Notes: a model not told the origin generated them from the sequence alone. A stretch of DNA of 64,000 nucleotides from Sinorhizobium meliloti (GCF_035610345.1 NZ_CP141212.1:2113976-2177975); one strand, 5' to 3'; numbered from the stretch's first letter, positions 25,849 through 35,644 are shown. Translations and numbers: made by a program.

Positions 25849-27078
25849 TCATCGCAGGACGAAAAAGGGAGAGGCTCCGGGAAGAACCGTTCGCACGCAA
25901 TGGACACCCGCCTCCTCGTCGGCGCCCACGGGAATGGCCAGCACAGGTCCAAGACCGGCTTCGACCACCCGGTCTACCAATGTACCGGGGTCTGGAATCG
26001 TCGCGGACGTCGGCTCTACCGGCTTGGCCGCCGCATCGGCGAGGACGAGCTCGCGGGCCTTCGCCACCGCGGCATCGGTGCTCCTGCGGTAATGTTCCCT
26101 CGTCTGGTCGTCACGGGCGCCGGAGATCGCCCCTGCCCTAGCCGAGAGCGCCTCCAGCATTGCGCTTGCCGCCGCCATTTCGATGCTGGGCCCGGCGGCG
26201 TAGCCTTCCGTCGGCAACGCAAGGATGGGTTCCCCGAGCCCGGCCTCGACCGTCTGACACCAGACGACGGCAACAGCCGCCGGCGACGGAGCGCGCCACA
26301 GTGCAAACGATATCCCGCGAGCGCCCGCGAGTGACCGGATATGATCCACCCCGTCACCGAGTCCGGAGGGCGCAATGCGCCATCGGTCGAAGAAACCGTG
26401 CGTTGCGAATGCGCGTGCGATGGCGTCCCGTTCAAGGCATTCCCATAATCCGTGCAGGAAAGCACCATGGGGGCTCGTATGGCAGGCAAGTCCGGTGGTC
26501 GCCCGCAGAAAGACGCCGTCATGGGCCGGCTGCGGTTCGCTGTAGCACGTATGCACAAGTTCCAGCGGCACCGGGCGCACCGAGCCGCCGACGACATCGA
26601 TACCGTCGATCCAGGCAATTGTCCTTTGCCGCCAGTTCCCGCGCCACTGCGGAACAACGAGGTTGTCAAAAAGGTCGTCGGCGATTTCGAGCTGGTCGGC
26701 CGTCGCCAGAAAGGTCCGCTCCGCCGGAATGGTCTCGGCGAAATAGCGCTCGAGCGATTCCATCAGAGCGCCGACTGCCGCCTCCGCTCTCGACAGGCCC
26801 CGTCCGAGAGACGTGACCTCTGAAAGCGCGGCGGGGCGGACAGCCTGCATCACCGGCAGGCCGGTGCGGTCGAGCCCCGTCAGATCGCCGAGGCGGGTGA
26901 TGCGCGCGCGGCGGCAGAGTGGCGGCAGGGCGGCGAGACAGCGCTCCAGGCTCCCCTCGACCAGATCATCCGAAAAGGGCGCCTTCCGCGCGGACACGAA
27001 CGAGGCATAGAGATCAGCGAGGGGGCCGCGTGCGCCCTCGTTCGACTTCGCACCGTTTCGTTCAGCGCCCGATGGCAA
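25849..27078 (-). CDS. YcaO-domain ATP-dependent cyclodehydratase/thioamidase
   Basis: YcaO enzymes use ATP to activate backbone amides, making azolines or, with TfuA, thioamides. The ATP- and Mg-binding motifs are visible: SLGRGLSRAEAAVGALMESLERY (about residues 91-113), TTGLACHTSPHGAFLHGLWECLERD (194-218) and a third Glu-rich helix AAASAMLEALSARAG. The C-terminus ends ASPFFVLR. I propose the TTG at 27078 as start (GGGAG 7 nt upstream), overlapping the end of the cyclase-like gene by 17 nt; a GTG at 26997 is the alternative. No partner E1-like domain is nearby, and tfuA follows directly. Confidence 0.85.
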   Translation of the reverse strand: MPSGAERNGAKSNEGARGPLADLYASFVSARKAPFSDDLVEGSLERCLAALPPLCRRARITRLGDLTGLDRTGLPVMQAVRPAALSEVTSLGRGLSRAEAAVGALMESLERYFAETIPAERTFLATADQLEIADDLFDNLVVPQWRGNWRQRTIAWIDGIDVVGGSVRPVPLELVHTCYSEPQPAHDGVFLRATTGLACHTSPHGAFLHGLWECLERDAIARAFATHGFFDRWRIAPSGLGDGVDHIRSLAGARGISFALWRAPSPAAVAVVWCQTVEAGLGEPILALPTEGYAAGPSIEMAAASAMLEALSARAGAISGARDDQTREHYRRSTDAAVAKARELVLADAAAKPVEPTSATIPDPGTLVDRVVEAGLGPVLAIPVGADEEAGVHCVRTVLPGASPFFVLR

Positions 27079-30000
27079 TGCCGAGCTCCCGCATCGAATG
27101 CCTCGCTCGCCTGATGAGCGCCGTCGCCCCTTGGCTTTCCGCGATTTCAACGGCGCACCGCAGGTCTGTGGCGACGGCATCCTTACGCTCTCCTGCCCGC
27201 GCCCGGAGAATGGCGCGGCATCGGTGCAACTCCGCCAGCCAATAGGCATGGCCGGTTTCCTCCCCCCTGCCGATCGCTTCGTTAACGACGTCGATCGCCG
27301 GCTCGATCTTGCCGGCGAGACCCAGCAAGGTAGCGTGCATGCAGAGATAGATTGGCAGATCCGCCACCGTCCCAAGTTCGCGCAGAAGCGCCAGGCCGTT
27401 TTGAAAGGTGGCATGGCCACTCGCAAGGCTCGTGCGGTGCGCCTCGGCCCACCCGCTGAAGAGAATCGACAGGCCGGACAGGGACTGCATCTTGTGCCGC
27501 TTTGCGAAATCCGCCATTCGTGCCGAAACCTCGACGAGCCTTTCGAAATCGTCCCGGTAAAAAGCAGACACCGCTTCGGTATCCAGGGAGTGTGCCTTGC
27601 TGTGCGCATGCGCTATCCGGTCCGTGAAAGCGATCATTCTCGATAGCGCCGCGTCCGAGGCTTTCGTGCGCCCCGTGAGCCATAGGGAGAGCGCGAGTTG
27701 GCCGAGGCCGCAAACCTTCGCATCATGCCCGCCGAATTCCGTTCGGCTCTCTTTGGCGCGCTTCTCGTCATAGAGCGCCAGGCCGGCCTTGATCGCCTCC
27801 TGCGTTTCCCGATGGCGGCCGAGATTGAAATCGATCGCCCAAATGCAGTGGTTGACCTGGAGCTGGATTTCCGGTTCGTTGGCCTTCGACAGCATCGACC
27901 GCACCTCCAGGGCTCGGTCGTGCATCACCCGAAAATCGGATCCGGTGAACCACCACCCCCAATAGATCGGAAACCACTTCGACTGTTCCGACAAGGGACG
28001 ACGGCGGGCAATTTCCACGCCCTCCTCGTATAACCGCCGTGCCGGCGGCGAGTTAAGTCCCACAAGACCGGCCACGACCGGGCCGAGGGCAGTAAACGCC
28101 GAAAGCTTCAGAGGTTCGGCTGTGTCGCTCTCGCCCAATTGGCCGCAAAGATCCAGGGCATGTTCCAGAAATTGCCTCGCCTCTATCATTGCGGACCGGC
28201 TCGAACTCTCCTTCCCCGCGGCGATGAACAAGGGGACGGCCTCTTCGACAAGCCCCGCCCTTTCCGCATGCTCGGCAAGCGCGCCGGTATCGATCCAGGC
28301 CGCCATGCCACGATTTTGGTCGACCGCTGTGAAGAGCCGCCGATGCAGCACCTGCCGCTGCTTGCGCAGCACGGCATTGTAGATCGTCTCCTGGATCAGC
28401 GTATGCCGGAAGCCGTAGGCGGTGCGCCCCGGCACCCTTATCCGCGTCAGGAATCCCGTCTCGCAGAGAGTATCGGCCGCGTTCGCAAGCGCGCTCTTGC
28501 CGAAATCGGGTAACAGAGCCCGAAGCAGCGGCAAGGTCACCTGCGTGCCGGCGACTGCCGCCGCGCGCGCGACCTCCCTGGCCGTGCCGAGCTGCTGCAG
28601 GCGGGATTCCAGTATCGACTCGAACGCCGACACATGCGACGGGTTGGCGCTCTCCGACAGGCGCATCGTGTCGGGCTCGACATTTTGCGACACCCATTGA
28701 CAGATCTCCTCGATGAAGAGCGGAACGCCGCCGGATATCCGTTCGGTCGCATCGAAGAGATCGGGAAGCAGCGCCAGGCGGTGCTCCGGCCATTTTGCCT
28801 TTATCGCCAGCCTGGTTTCATCCGAATCAAGTGGCCGCAACGCAAGCCGCGTCGGGTTGGCGGCGTCGAGCCATTCCGAAGCATAGGAAGGACGCGACGT
28901 CGTAACGAGCAAGACGGGGAATTTTGCAATGATCCTCGCAGCTTCGCTAAGCAGGTCACGGGATGTCGGATCGATCCAGTGGACGTCCTCGACAGCCACC
29001 ACCACCGGCCCGCGTCGGCACACGGCTTCCAATGCACGGAGCATGGCGCGATGAGCCTTCTCGCGGATCGCCTTCGGATCTTCGTTCGACTGCAGACGGC
29101 TGCCCTGCGCCCCGAGCAGGTAGGAGAAGACATCGACGACCTCGGCGTCCCTGATACCGTTGCGTTCGAACAGCGCCGCCACCGCAGCGGCCGTCGGACC
29201 CATCTGCCCTCCGCTCCCCGACGCCGCCTCGGGGAGATTGTTCAAGAGAGGATGAAGTGTCGAGCGGAAACCGCCGGGCAGGCACTGGAAGAAGAGAAGC
29301 TTGGAACGCTTGGCGCGCGTCCGCCTGCGAATTTCCCTGAGAAGACGCGATTTGCCGATGCCGGCGTCCCCCTGGATCAGGACCACGGAGCCTTGTCCCG
29401 CAAGGACGCCATCCCAAAGTTGCCCGATGGTATTCAGTTCGTTCTCGCGGTTGATAAGCGGCCCGCCCATCCGTCCGAAGGCATAGAAGCGGTCCACTCC
29501 CAATTTATGACCGAGCGCGCGCCACACTTTCTCGGGCGCCGCAAAGCCCTTGAGCTCCTTGCTGCCCTGAAACACGAATGCATGGGATCTGCCGGCAAGG
29601 TGACGTGTCTCCTCGCAGACCAGAACGCTGTTCGGGGCCGTGATGGCCTGCAGCCGGGCAGCCATGGCAAGCGCCGCGCCTGTGACCGGTTCCCGAGTCC
29701 AGCCTTCGCGGGATCCTTCGCGAACGAGGGCTACCGACGTGGCGATGCCCACGCGGACCTGGAGATCGTCCTGCCCCGCCTCGCGGCCGACGCGCTTGCA
29801 GGCCTCTACGATCCCGAGCCCAGCGCGGATTGCGAGCGAGGCGGCGTCCTTCGCCTCGATTTCGATCGGGAAGAGCGCAACACCGCCGTCGCCGGCCTCA
29901 TGCTGCATCACGCCGGAATGCGATGCGATCGCTTGTTTGGAAGCAAGCTGAAAGGCGGACATCAGTTCCTGATAGTCCTCGATATCCATCACGTGCATCA

Positions 30001-30151
30001 GATCGGTCGACCCGACCAGGTCATAGCAAAGCGCCGTGACGATACGCCGCTCGCCGCCACGCACGGAAGAGCCGCCCGGGCGCTTCCCACGCTCGGCCGC
30101 TCCTCGTGGTGTTTTGGTCCGGCTCTCGCGCAGCATGCACCACTCCCGCAT
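27062..30151 (-). CDS. Class III cyclase-like, AAA ATPase and TPR regulator
   Basis: This is a 1029-aa multidomain protein. Residues 35-215 form a class III nucleotide-cyclase domain with both metal-binding Asp (D44 in CYDLVGSTD, D88 in HEAGDGGVALF). The Asn of the usual N-x-A-A-R motif is replaced by Ala (GAALAMAARLQ, A162), although Arg166 remains. An AAA/STAND-type ATPase follows (Walker A GDAGIGKS at 261-268; Walker B VVVAVEDVHWID), then TPR-like helical repeats to the C-terminus. ATG 30136 has a better ribosome site (GGGAG) than 30151. Its end overlaps ycaO, so it is co-transcribed and probably regulates or senses for the unit. Cyclase activity is doubtful. Confidence 0.85.
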   Translation of the reverse strand: MREWCMLRESRTKTPRGAAERGKRPGGSSVRGGERRIVTALCYDLVGSTDLMHVMDIEDYQELMSAFQLASKQAIASHSGVMQHEAGDGGVALFPIEIEAKDAASLAIRAGLGIVEACKRVGREAGQDDLQVRVGIATSVALVREGSREGWTREPVTGAALAMAARLQAITAPNSVLVCEETRHLAGRSHAFVFQGSKELKGFAAPEKVWRALGHKLGVDRFYAFGRMGGPLINRENELNTIGQLWDGVLAGQGSVVLIQGDAGIGKSRLLREIRRRTRAKRSKLLFFQCLPGGFRSTLHPLLNNLPEAASGSGGQMGPTAAAVAALFERNGIRDAEVVDVFSYLLGAQGSRLQSNEDPKAIREKAHRAMLRALEAVCRRGPVVVAVEDVHWIDPTSRDLLSEAARIIAKFPVLLVTTSRPSYASEWLDAANPTRLALRPLDSDETRLAIKAKWPEHRLALLPDLFDATERISGGVPLFIEEICQWVSQNVEPDTMRLSESANPSHVSAFESILESRLQQLGTAREVARAAAVAGTQVTLPLLRALLPDFGKSALANAADTLCETGFLTRIRVPGRTAYGFRHTLIQETIYNAVLRKQRQVLHRRLFTAVDQNRGMAAWIDTGALAEHAERAGLVEEAVPLFIAAGKESSSRSAMIEARQFLEHALDLCGQLGESDTAEPLKLSAFTALGPVVAGLVGLNSPPARRLYEEGVEIARRRPLSEQSKWFPIYWGWWFTGSDFRVMHDRALEVRSMLSKANEPEIQLQVNHCIWAIDFNLGRHRETQEAIKAGLALYDEKRAKESRTEFGGHDAKVCGLGQLALSLWLTGRTKASDAALSRMIAFTDRIAHAHSKAHSLDTEAVSAFYRDDFERLVEVSARMADFAKRHKMQSLSGLSILFSGWAEAHRTSLASGHATFQNGLALLRELGTVADLPIYLCMHATLLGLAGKIEPAIDVVNEAIGRGEETGHAYWLAELHRCRAILRARAGERKDAVATDLRCAVEIAESQGATALIRRARHSMRELGIAIGR

Positions 30152-30524
30152 TCGCCTGCCAGGTCCGCTCAGATACGCGGCGCTGCCTAAGGGCGACCTG
30201 TCTGCCTCGCATTTTTCCGACGTGATCCCGACCTGAGTGCGGAAAATATCACCCCTGACTGCACGCGGTGTCGGGACCGACTCGGGGAAGGCTGATTGCC
30301 CGTCAGGGCAATGTCAATCGGCGGGCAGTTGCAAAACGCGCAGCCGGGCAACCTTTCCCCTTCGATGAGCGTTAAGACGCGCCTTCTTGTGCTGCAAGGA
30401 CCACGCCGTAACCGCAGGCGCTACTGGATTGCCGCACGGTTTGAGCGCAACCTTGCAAGAGGCGGCGCAGGCACCCGGCGCCTGGAGGATGGTTTTTCGT
30501 CACATCTGCATCAGGAGACGATCG
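30152..30524. other. Divergent promoter region of cyclase-ycaO unit and patatin gene
   Basis: This 373-bp gap separates two divergent starts and must hold both promoters. I see no convincing sigma-70 hexamers or long palindrome, and no small coding frame with a ribosome site that would make a clear RiPP precursor. Confidence 0.4.
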
Positions 30525-32426
30525 ATGGCACGCACTCCCGCGAAATACTGCGATCTCGTCATGAAGGGCGGCATCACCAGCGGTATCGTCTACCCGAATG
30601 CCGCTCTGGCGCTTGCGCGGGACTACCGGTTCAAGAATATCGGCGGCACGTCGGCCGGGGCGATCGCAGCTGCGGCTTGTGCGGCGGCCGCGGTCGGAGA
30701 TCGGCGGAAGCAGATGAAGGCGGCGATCGCTCAACCAGAGGAGCACGTCGGTTTCGAAGGCCTTGCGAAGGCATCGTCGAACCTCGCCTCTCCCGGCTTC
30801 ATCAACGGCCTCCTCCAGCCTGCGGCCGGCGCAGGTCAGGCATTCCGTTTGCTCGTCACACTCGCCGGCAACGCCGGCGTTCTTCGCAAAGGCCTTGCGC
30901 TTCTTGGAAGCGTCGTGCTCATCGCACCCGTCGAAACGCTGCTCCTGCTCGCGGCACTCACGGGTCTTGCCTATGCTGTCGGGGGGCAAACCGGCATGAT
31001 AGCGGCGGCTCTACCGGCTGCGGTCTGCGCCTATCTGGGAGGGGCGGTGTTCTCGGTATTGCGCATCGCTCGTGTCCTGCGCCGCAATCTGATGGGCCTC
31101 TGTACCGGCACGGCACCGGATCAGCCCGCCCGCCCAGGAAAGATGGTCTTGACCGATTGGCTCCATGAAACCCTGCAGGCACTGTCCGGCAAGGCTTCGG
31201 ACCAGCCCCTCACCTTCGGCGATCTTTGGACGGCGGAGCGCTACCCCGGCGAACCGGGCTCCGACCGGGCCGTCACCCTGAAGATGATCACGACCGGCAT
31301 ATCGCACCAGGAACCGCGCAGCCTGCCGTTCGAAAGCGCGCTTTTCTGGTTCAGGCGCACGGAATTCGAAGCGCTTTTTCCGAAGATCGTCGTCGACTGG
31401 ATGGTAGAGAAGGCCGGGGAGCCGGTCACCGTGGCGGGTGAGGATTACTATCTGCTACCGCATGGCGCCGACATGCCGGTGCTCGTCGCAACGCGCATGA
31501 GCCTCAGCTTCCCCCTCCTGATCAGCGCCGTGCCGCTGCATGAGCCGGCCCGCCGCGAAAGCCCGCCGGAATCCGACGGAGAAAACGAAGCTGAAGATAC
31601 GACTTCGGACGAGGACGAACAGAAGACCGTATTGGACAGCACGGAAGCGCTGACCACCGGCGGCAAGAAGCGCAGGGCCAGGCCCGCCGCGTTCCGGATC
31701 TGCTGGTTCTCCGACGGCGGCATCAGCAGCAACTTCCCGATCCACCTCTTCGACCGGGCGCTGCCGCGATGGCCCACCTTCGCCATCAATCTCGTTTATC
31801 CGGGAACCTCCGATACCGGCTCGCGGCCGGAGGTCTTTCTGCCGGAGAACAACCGGCAAGGATGGCAGCGGCACTATCAGCCGATTGCACACAAGTCGGC
31901 AGTTCACGAACTCTGCGCCTTCGTTTTTGCGATCGTCGCGACCATGCAGAACTGGCGCGATCTCCTCCAGTCGCGCGCGCCCGGGCATCGCGAACGCATC
32001 GTCCATGTCTCGTTGAGCCCACAGGAAGGTGGCCTGAACCTCGCCATGTCGAAAGAGGTCCTCGCGACCGTCTCGAAAAAAGGCACGGCCGCCGGCGAGG
32101 CATTCGCCCGGTTCTCCTTCGAGAACCATTACTGGATCCGCTGGCGCAATCTCGCCTCGGCACTCCAGCGCTATACAATCGATATTGCCGCGAGCGACGC
32201 CTATCAACCGAGGATTCCGGATTACGAAACCGCCTATGCATTCGCTCGCGATCCCGCGTCGACGCCACCCTCCTATCGGTTTGGAAGCAAGGCGGAGCGT
32301 GAATTGGCGGCGCAGCTTCTTCAGGAGCTTATCAACGAGGGACAGAAATGGAGCGATGAAGGGCCTGACTTGACGAAGACCGCCCCGAGGCCGCTGCCGC
32401 AATTACAGATAGCACCGACTTACTAG
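30525..32426 (+). CDS. Patatin-like phospholipase with membrane segments
   Basis: This 633-aa protein has a patatin lipase core. The oxyanion region is KGGITSGIVYPNA (residues 14-26), the nucleophile elbow is GGTSAG with Ser43, and the catalytic Asp is Asp397 in FSDGGISSNFP. A long insertion contains two or three hydrophobic helices (VVLIAPVETLLLLAALTGLA; MIAAALPAAVCAYLGG, about residues 125-180), so the protein is likely membrane-tethered. ATG 30525 follows CAGGAG. It is divergent from the cyclase-ycaO-tfuA unit. It may cleave membrane phospholipids; substrate and trigger are unknown. Confidence 0.83.
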   Translation: MARTPAKYCDLVMKGGITSGIVYPNAALALARDYRFKNIGGTSAGAIAAAACAAAAVGDRRKQMKAAIAQPEEHVGFEGLAKASSNLASPGFINGLLQPAAGAGQAFRLLVTLAGNAGVLRKGLALLGSVVLIAPVETLLLLAALTGLAYAVGGQTGMIAAALPAAVCAYLGGAVFSVLRIARVLRRNLMGLCTGTAPDQPARPGKMVLTDWLHETLQALSGKASDQPLTFGDLWTAERYPGEPGSDRAVTLKMITTGISHQEPRSLPFESALFWFRRTEFEALFPKIVVDWMVEKAGEPVTVAGEDYYLLPHGADMPVLVATRMSLSFPLLISAVPLHEPARRESPPESDGENEAEDTTSDEDEQKTVLDSTEALTTGGKKRRARPAAFRICWFSDGGISSNFPIHLFDRALPRWPTFAINLVYPGTSDTGSRPEVFLPENNRQGWQRHYQPIAHKSAVHELCAFVFAIVATMQNWRDLLQSRAPGHRERIVHVSLSPQEGGLNLAMSKEVLATVSKKGTAAGEAFARFSFENHYWIRWRNLASALQRYTIDIAASDAYQPRIPDYETAYAFARDPASTPPSYRFGSKAERELAAQLLQELINEGQKWSDEGPDLTKTAPRPLPQLQIAPTY

Positions 32427-32537
32427 CTGGCACGAGCGGTCAACGCCAGCAACCCCCTCCCTGCAGCTCTTCATTGTAGACGCGGATTCACTTGCGCTAT
32501 AGTAGTCGGACTGTCGGCAGCCGCAAGAGGAGCAAAC

Positions 32538-33170
32538 ATGCCATCGGCCGGATCGCTAATTACCTTCTTCATCACCACCGCCTTATTCGCTTTTATTCCA
32601 GGGCCGGCTATGCTCTATGCCGCGGCCCAGACTATGGCGCGCGGTCGATGGTCCGGGCTGATGGCCACTCTCGGCATTCACATCGGCGGCTATGTGCACG
32701 TAGCTGCCGCCGCCGGCGGGCTGTCTATTCTTTTCCATGCCGTGCCTACACTTTATCTGGCGGTCAAATTGACCGGCGCCGCCTATCTGATTTGGCTCGG
32801 CATTTCTCTCTTCTGCCGGAAAGCTCAGGAACATGCTCCTCTACCTGAGGCGGATCCGAAATCGGGCCGTCGCGCATTTGCCGAGAGCGTGGTCGTGGAA
32901 GTTTTGAACCCAAAGACCGCATTATTTTTCATTGCGTTTCTGCCGCAGTTCGTAGATGCCTCCGCCGCGCTTCCGGTATGGGCTCAGTTCCTCATCCTCG
33001 GAACGGTCGTAAACCTGGTATTCTCGTCAGCGGACGTCCTCTGCGTCGTACTTGCAAGCGCCGTCGTATCGAGGTTGAAGCGCTCGGGCCGAGCGCAACA
33101 CCTTTTTCAACGCATCGGCGGCGCAACCCTTATCGGACTGGGAGCCCATCTCGCGATTCAGAAGGGTTGA
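32538..33170 (+). CDS. LysE/RhtB family exporter
   Basis: This 210-aa inner-membrane protein has about six helices and the LysE-type motif PGPAMLYAAAQTMARGRWSGLMA near the N-terminus, with EVLNPKTALFFIAFLPQFVD in the middle. These proteins export amino acids such as lysine, threonine or homoserine lactones. AGAGGAG precedes ATG 32538. It converges on the helicase gene with a 12-bp gap. Confidence 0.88.
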   Translation: MPSAGSLITFFITTALFAFIPGPAMLYAAAQTMARGRWSGLMATLGIHIGGYVHVAAAAGGLSILFHAVPTLYLAVKLTGAAYLIWLGISLFCRKAQEHAPLPEADPKSGRRAFAESVVVEVLNPKTALFFIAFLPQFVDASAALPVWAQFLILGTVVNLVFSSADVLCVVLASAVVSRLKRSGRAQHLFQRIGGATLIGLGAHLAIQKG

Positions 33171-33182
33171 TGGGCCAGAGTC

Positions 33183-34310
33183 CTACCGGACTATCGTCAA
33201 CCGCTCGGCCGCGCGTGTGATCGCCGTATAGAGCCAGCGTTCGCGCGTGTCGCGGAAAGCCCAGCTCTCGTCGAAAAGCACGACGTTGTTCCATTGCGAG
33301 CCCTGGGCCTTGTGCACGGTCAGCGCGTAGCCGTAATCGAACTCGTCGTAACGCTTGCGCGTGGACCAGGGGATTTCGCCCTCGACGTCCTCGAAAGCCG
33401 CCTTCAGGAGCTTGATCTTGGCGGCGCCGCGATCCATGTCGTCGTCTTCCGGGCGGATCATCAGGTTGATCCCCGGCTTGACCGTCTCCTTTGACGAGCT
33501 CATCACCTGCCAGAGCGAACCGTTGAGCAGCCCCTTGGCCGGATCGTTGCGAAGGCACACGAGCTTGTCGCCGGACTGCGGATATTCGCTGGTAAAGCCC
33601 TTCAGTTCGCGAAGCCGCTGGTTGTAGCGCCGCCGTGTTCTGTTGGTCCCGACCAATACCTGATCGGCTTCCAGCACCATAGGCTGTGTCACCTGCCCCT
33701 TGGAGATGACCTGAGCGGTGCCGTAGTCGCCGTGCATGATCTCCTTGCCCTCGCGCACCTGCATGGCGAGCTGGATGATAGGGTTGTCCCTCGCCTGGCG
33801 ATGGATATCCGTCAGAAGAAAATCCGGTTCGTGATTGGTGAAGTATCCGCCGCCGGAAACCGGCGGCAATTGTCCGGGATCGCCGAGAACGAGGATCGGC
33901 GTGCCGAAACTCATCAGATCCTTGCCGAGCGCCTCGTCCACCATCGAGCATTCGTCGACGATGATCAGCGCCGCTTTCGCGACCGGGCTCTGGCGGTTGA
34001 TCGCGAACATCGGCGCAATCGAGGTCTTGCCGGTCTCCTCGTCCTCCACTTCCTCCTCGCCGCGCGGTCGGTAGATCAGCGAGTGGATCGTCTTGGCGTT
34101 CGTGGCCCCCTTGGAGCGCAGCACCTGGGCAGCCTTGCCGGTGAAGGCGGCGAACACCACCTCGCCATCGACATTTTCTGCAAAATGGCGGGCGAGCGTC
34201 GTCTTGCCGGTGCCGGCATAGCCGAACAGCCGGAAGAGCTGAGATCGGCCACCCTTCAACCATTGCGAAACGGCCTTCAGGGCCTCATCCTGTTGCGGAG
34301 CGAACTGCAT
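33183..34310 (-). CDS. RecD-like ATP-dependent DNA helicase
   Basis: This 375-aa superfamily 1 helicase has Walker A GYAGTGKTTLARHF near residue 34, Walker B LIIVDECSMVDEAL, motif III PILVLGDPGQLPPVSGGGYF, motif V/VI VHKAQGSQWNNVVLFDES and YTAITRAAERLTIV. It resembles RecD2/TraA-type 5'-3' helicases but lacks their N-terminal extension. No RecB/RecC neighbour is present. The first ATG of the domain is 34310 with only a weak ribosome site, so the start is uncertain. Confidence 0.85.
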   Translation of the reverse strand: MQFAPQQDEALKAVSQWLKGGRSQLFRLFGYAGTGKTTLARHFAENVDGEVVFAAFTGKAAQVLRSKGATNAKTIHSLIYRPRGEEEVEDEETGKTSIAPMFAINRQSPVAKAALIIVDECSMVDEALGKDLMSFGTPILVLGDPGQLPPVSGGGYFTNHEPDFLLTDIHRQARDNPIIQLAMQVREGKEIMHGDYGTAQVISKGQVTQPMVLEADQVLVGTNRTRRRYNQRLRELKGFTSEYPQSGDKLVCLRNDPAKGLLNGSLWQVMSSSKETVKPGINLMIRPEDDDMDRGAAKIKLLKAAFEDVEGEIPWSTRKRYDEFDYGYALTVHKAQGSQWNNVVLFDESWAFRDTRERWLYTAITRAAERLTIVR

Positions 34311-34549
34311 GACCTTGAGTGTCAGGATTCGGCCGCCCGGCGCAAGTGCGGATTTGGCCGGCCAGCCAACCAAGCTCGTGCGGTGCTGCTGCGCGAGGCC
34401 ATCACGTCAGCAATCCACGACTTTGTGGCCGACTTCGGGCAAAACCGGTGTGGCACTTTTTTGCACCGCACCTTGAACTGGGGCGGTCGATCCTGCTACC
34501 AACGGTGCGCTGCATACAGTGTGCAGGAAGCCGCGCCGCCCGCCGGAGA

Positions 34550-35644
34550 ATGACCTTGAAGCCGGAACAGCCCTCAACCCCGACGCTACCCAGGAACGGC
34601 GGACTGGGACGTCTGTCCGCCGTTTGGCAGTGGTGCCTGCTGGCCCTGCTCTCCGCCGTCTTCGCCGGCCTCCTCGAAATGATCGGAATTCCTGCGGGGC
34701 TGCTGATGGGGCCGATGATCGCCGGCGCGCTCGTCGGCATGAATGGCGGAACGATCCGGCTGCCGCGACAACTCTTCTTTTGCGTTCAGGTCGTGCTGGC
34801 GATGATGATCGCCGCTTCGATGAGTCCCGATCTTCTCGTGACCTTTTCCGGCAATTGGCTCCTCTTTCTCGCCATCATTCTTTCGGTGATCGGCGTCAGC
34901 ACGCTCTGCGGCTGGACGATCACCCGGATGGGCATCCTGCCGGGCACGACCGCGATCTGGGGCTCGTCGGCGGGCGCTGCCTCGACCATGCTCCTGATGG
35001 CCGATGCCTATGGCGCGGACGCCCGGCTCGTCGCCTTCATGCAATATCTGCGCGTCGTCTTCGTCGCCAGCACGGCGACCATCGTGTCTCATCTCTGGGT
35101 GAGCGGCGTCGAAGCCGAAACGGCACCTCACTGGTTCGCCCCGCTTGCCGGTCTGCCTTTCATCATGACGCTCGCCGTCGGAATCGCGGGCGGCTTCCTT
35201 GGCAAGATACTGCGTGTCCCGGCCGGCGCCTTCCTCGTGCCCTTTGCAATCGGCTCGGCCCTCAACATTACCGGAACGCTTACGATCGAACTGCCGCAAT
35301 GGCTGCTGGCGCTCTCTTTCGCGATGCTCGGATGGAATATCGGCCTCGGCTTCACGCGGGCAATTCTGGTGCATGCGCGGCGCGCTCTGATGCCGACGAT
35401 CGTCTCCATCCTCGTGCTGATTGCCTTTTCCGGCTTTCTCGCTCTGTTGCTCGTCAAGGTCGCCGGGACCGATCCGCTGACCGCCTATCTCGCGACCAGT
35501 CCCGGCGGGCTCGATTCGATCGCCGTCATCGCTGCCTCGAGTGACGTCGACCTGCCATTCGTCATGGCCTTGCAGACGACCCGTCTGCTCATCATCACGC
35601 TGATCGGCCCCGCCCTCGCCCGCTTCGTCGCCGACCGGGCATAA
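34550..35644 (+). CDS. AbrB family membrane transporter
   Basis: This 364-aa membrane protein has about ten helices and a duplicated AbrB/ammonia-monooxygenase-like unit. The first is GLLEMIGIPAGLLMGPMIAG and the second begins near AVGIAGGFLGKILRVPAGAF. The repeat element TPG...TTAIWGSSAGAASTMLLMADAYGAD is matched by TSPGGLDSIAVIAASSDVDLPFVMALQTTRL. The family is assigned as a regulator-like transporter of unknown cargo. The ribosome site is very close to ATG 34550, so the start is tentative. Confidence 0.78.
   Translation: MTLKPEQPSTPTLPRNGGLGRLSAVWQWCLLALLSAVFAGLLEMIGIPAGLLMGPMIAGALVGMNGGTIRLPRQLFFCVQVVLAMMIAASMSPDLLVTFSGNWLLFLAIILSVIGVSTLCGWTITRMGILPGTTAIWGSSAGAASTMLLMADAYGADARLVAFMQYLRVVFVASTATIVSHLWVSGVEAETAPHWFAPLAGLPFIMTLAVGIAGGFLGKILRVPAGAFLVPFAIGSALNITGTLTIELPQWLLALSFAMLGWNIGLGFTRAILVHARRALMPTIVSILVLIAFSGFLALLLVKVAGTDPLTAYLATSPGGLDSIAVIAASSDVDLPFVMALQTTRLLIITLIGPALARFVADRA

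Noticed and set aside
27062..32426. Pycsar- or CBASS-like defence system (cyclase plus patatin)
   Set aside because: The cyclase has an AAA/TPR architecture and an altered active site and is co-transcribed with YcaO-TfuA; no CD-NTase or other defence gene is present. Co-occurrence across genomes would be needed before making the claim.
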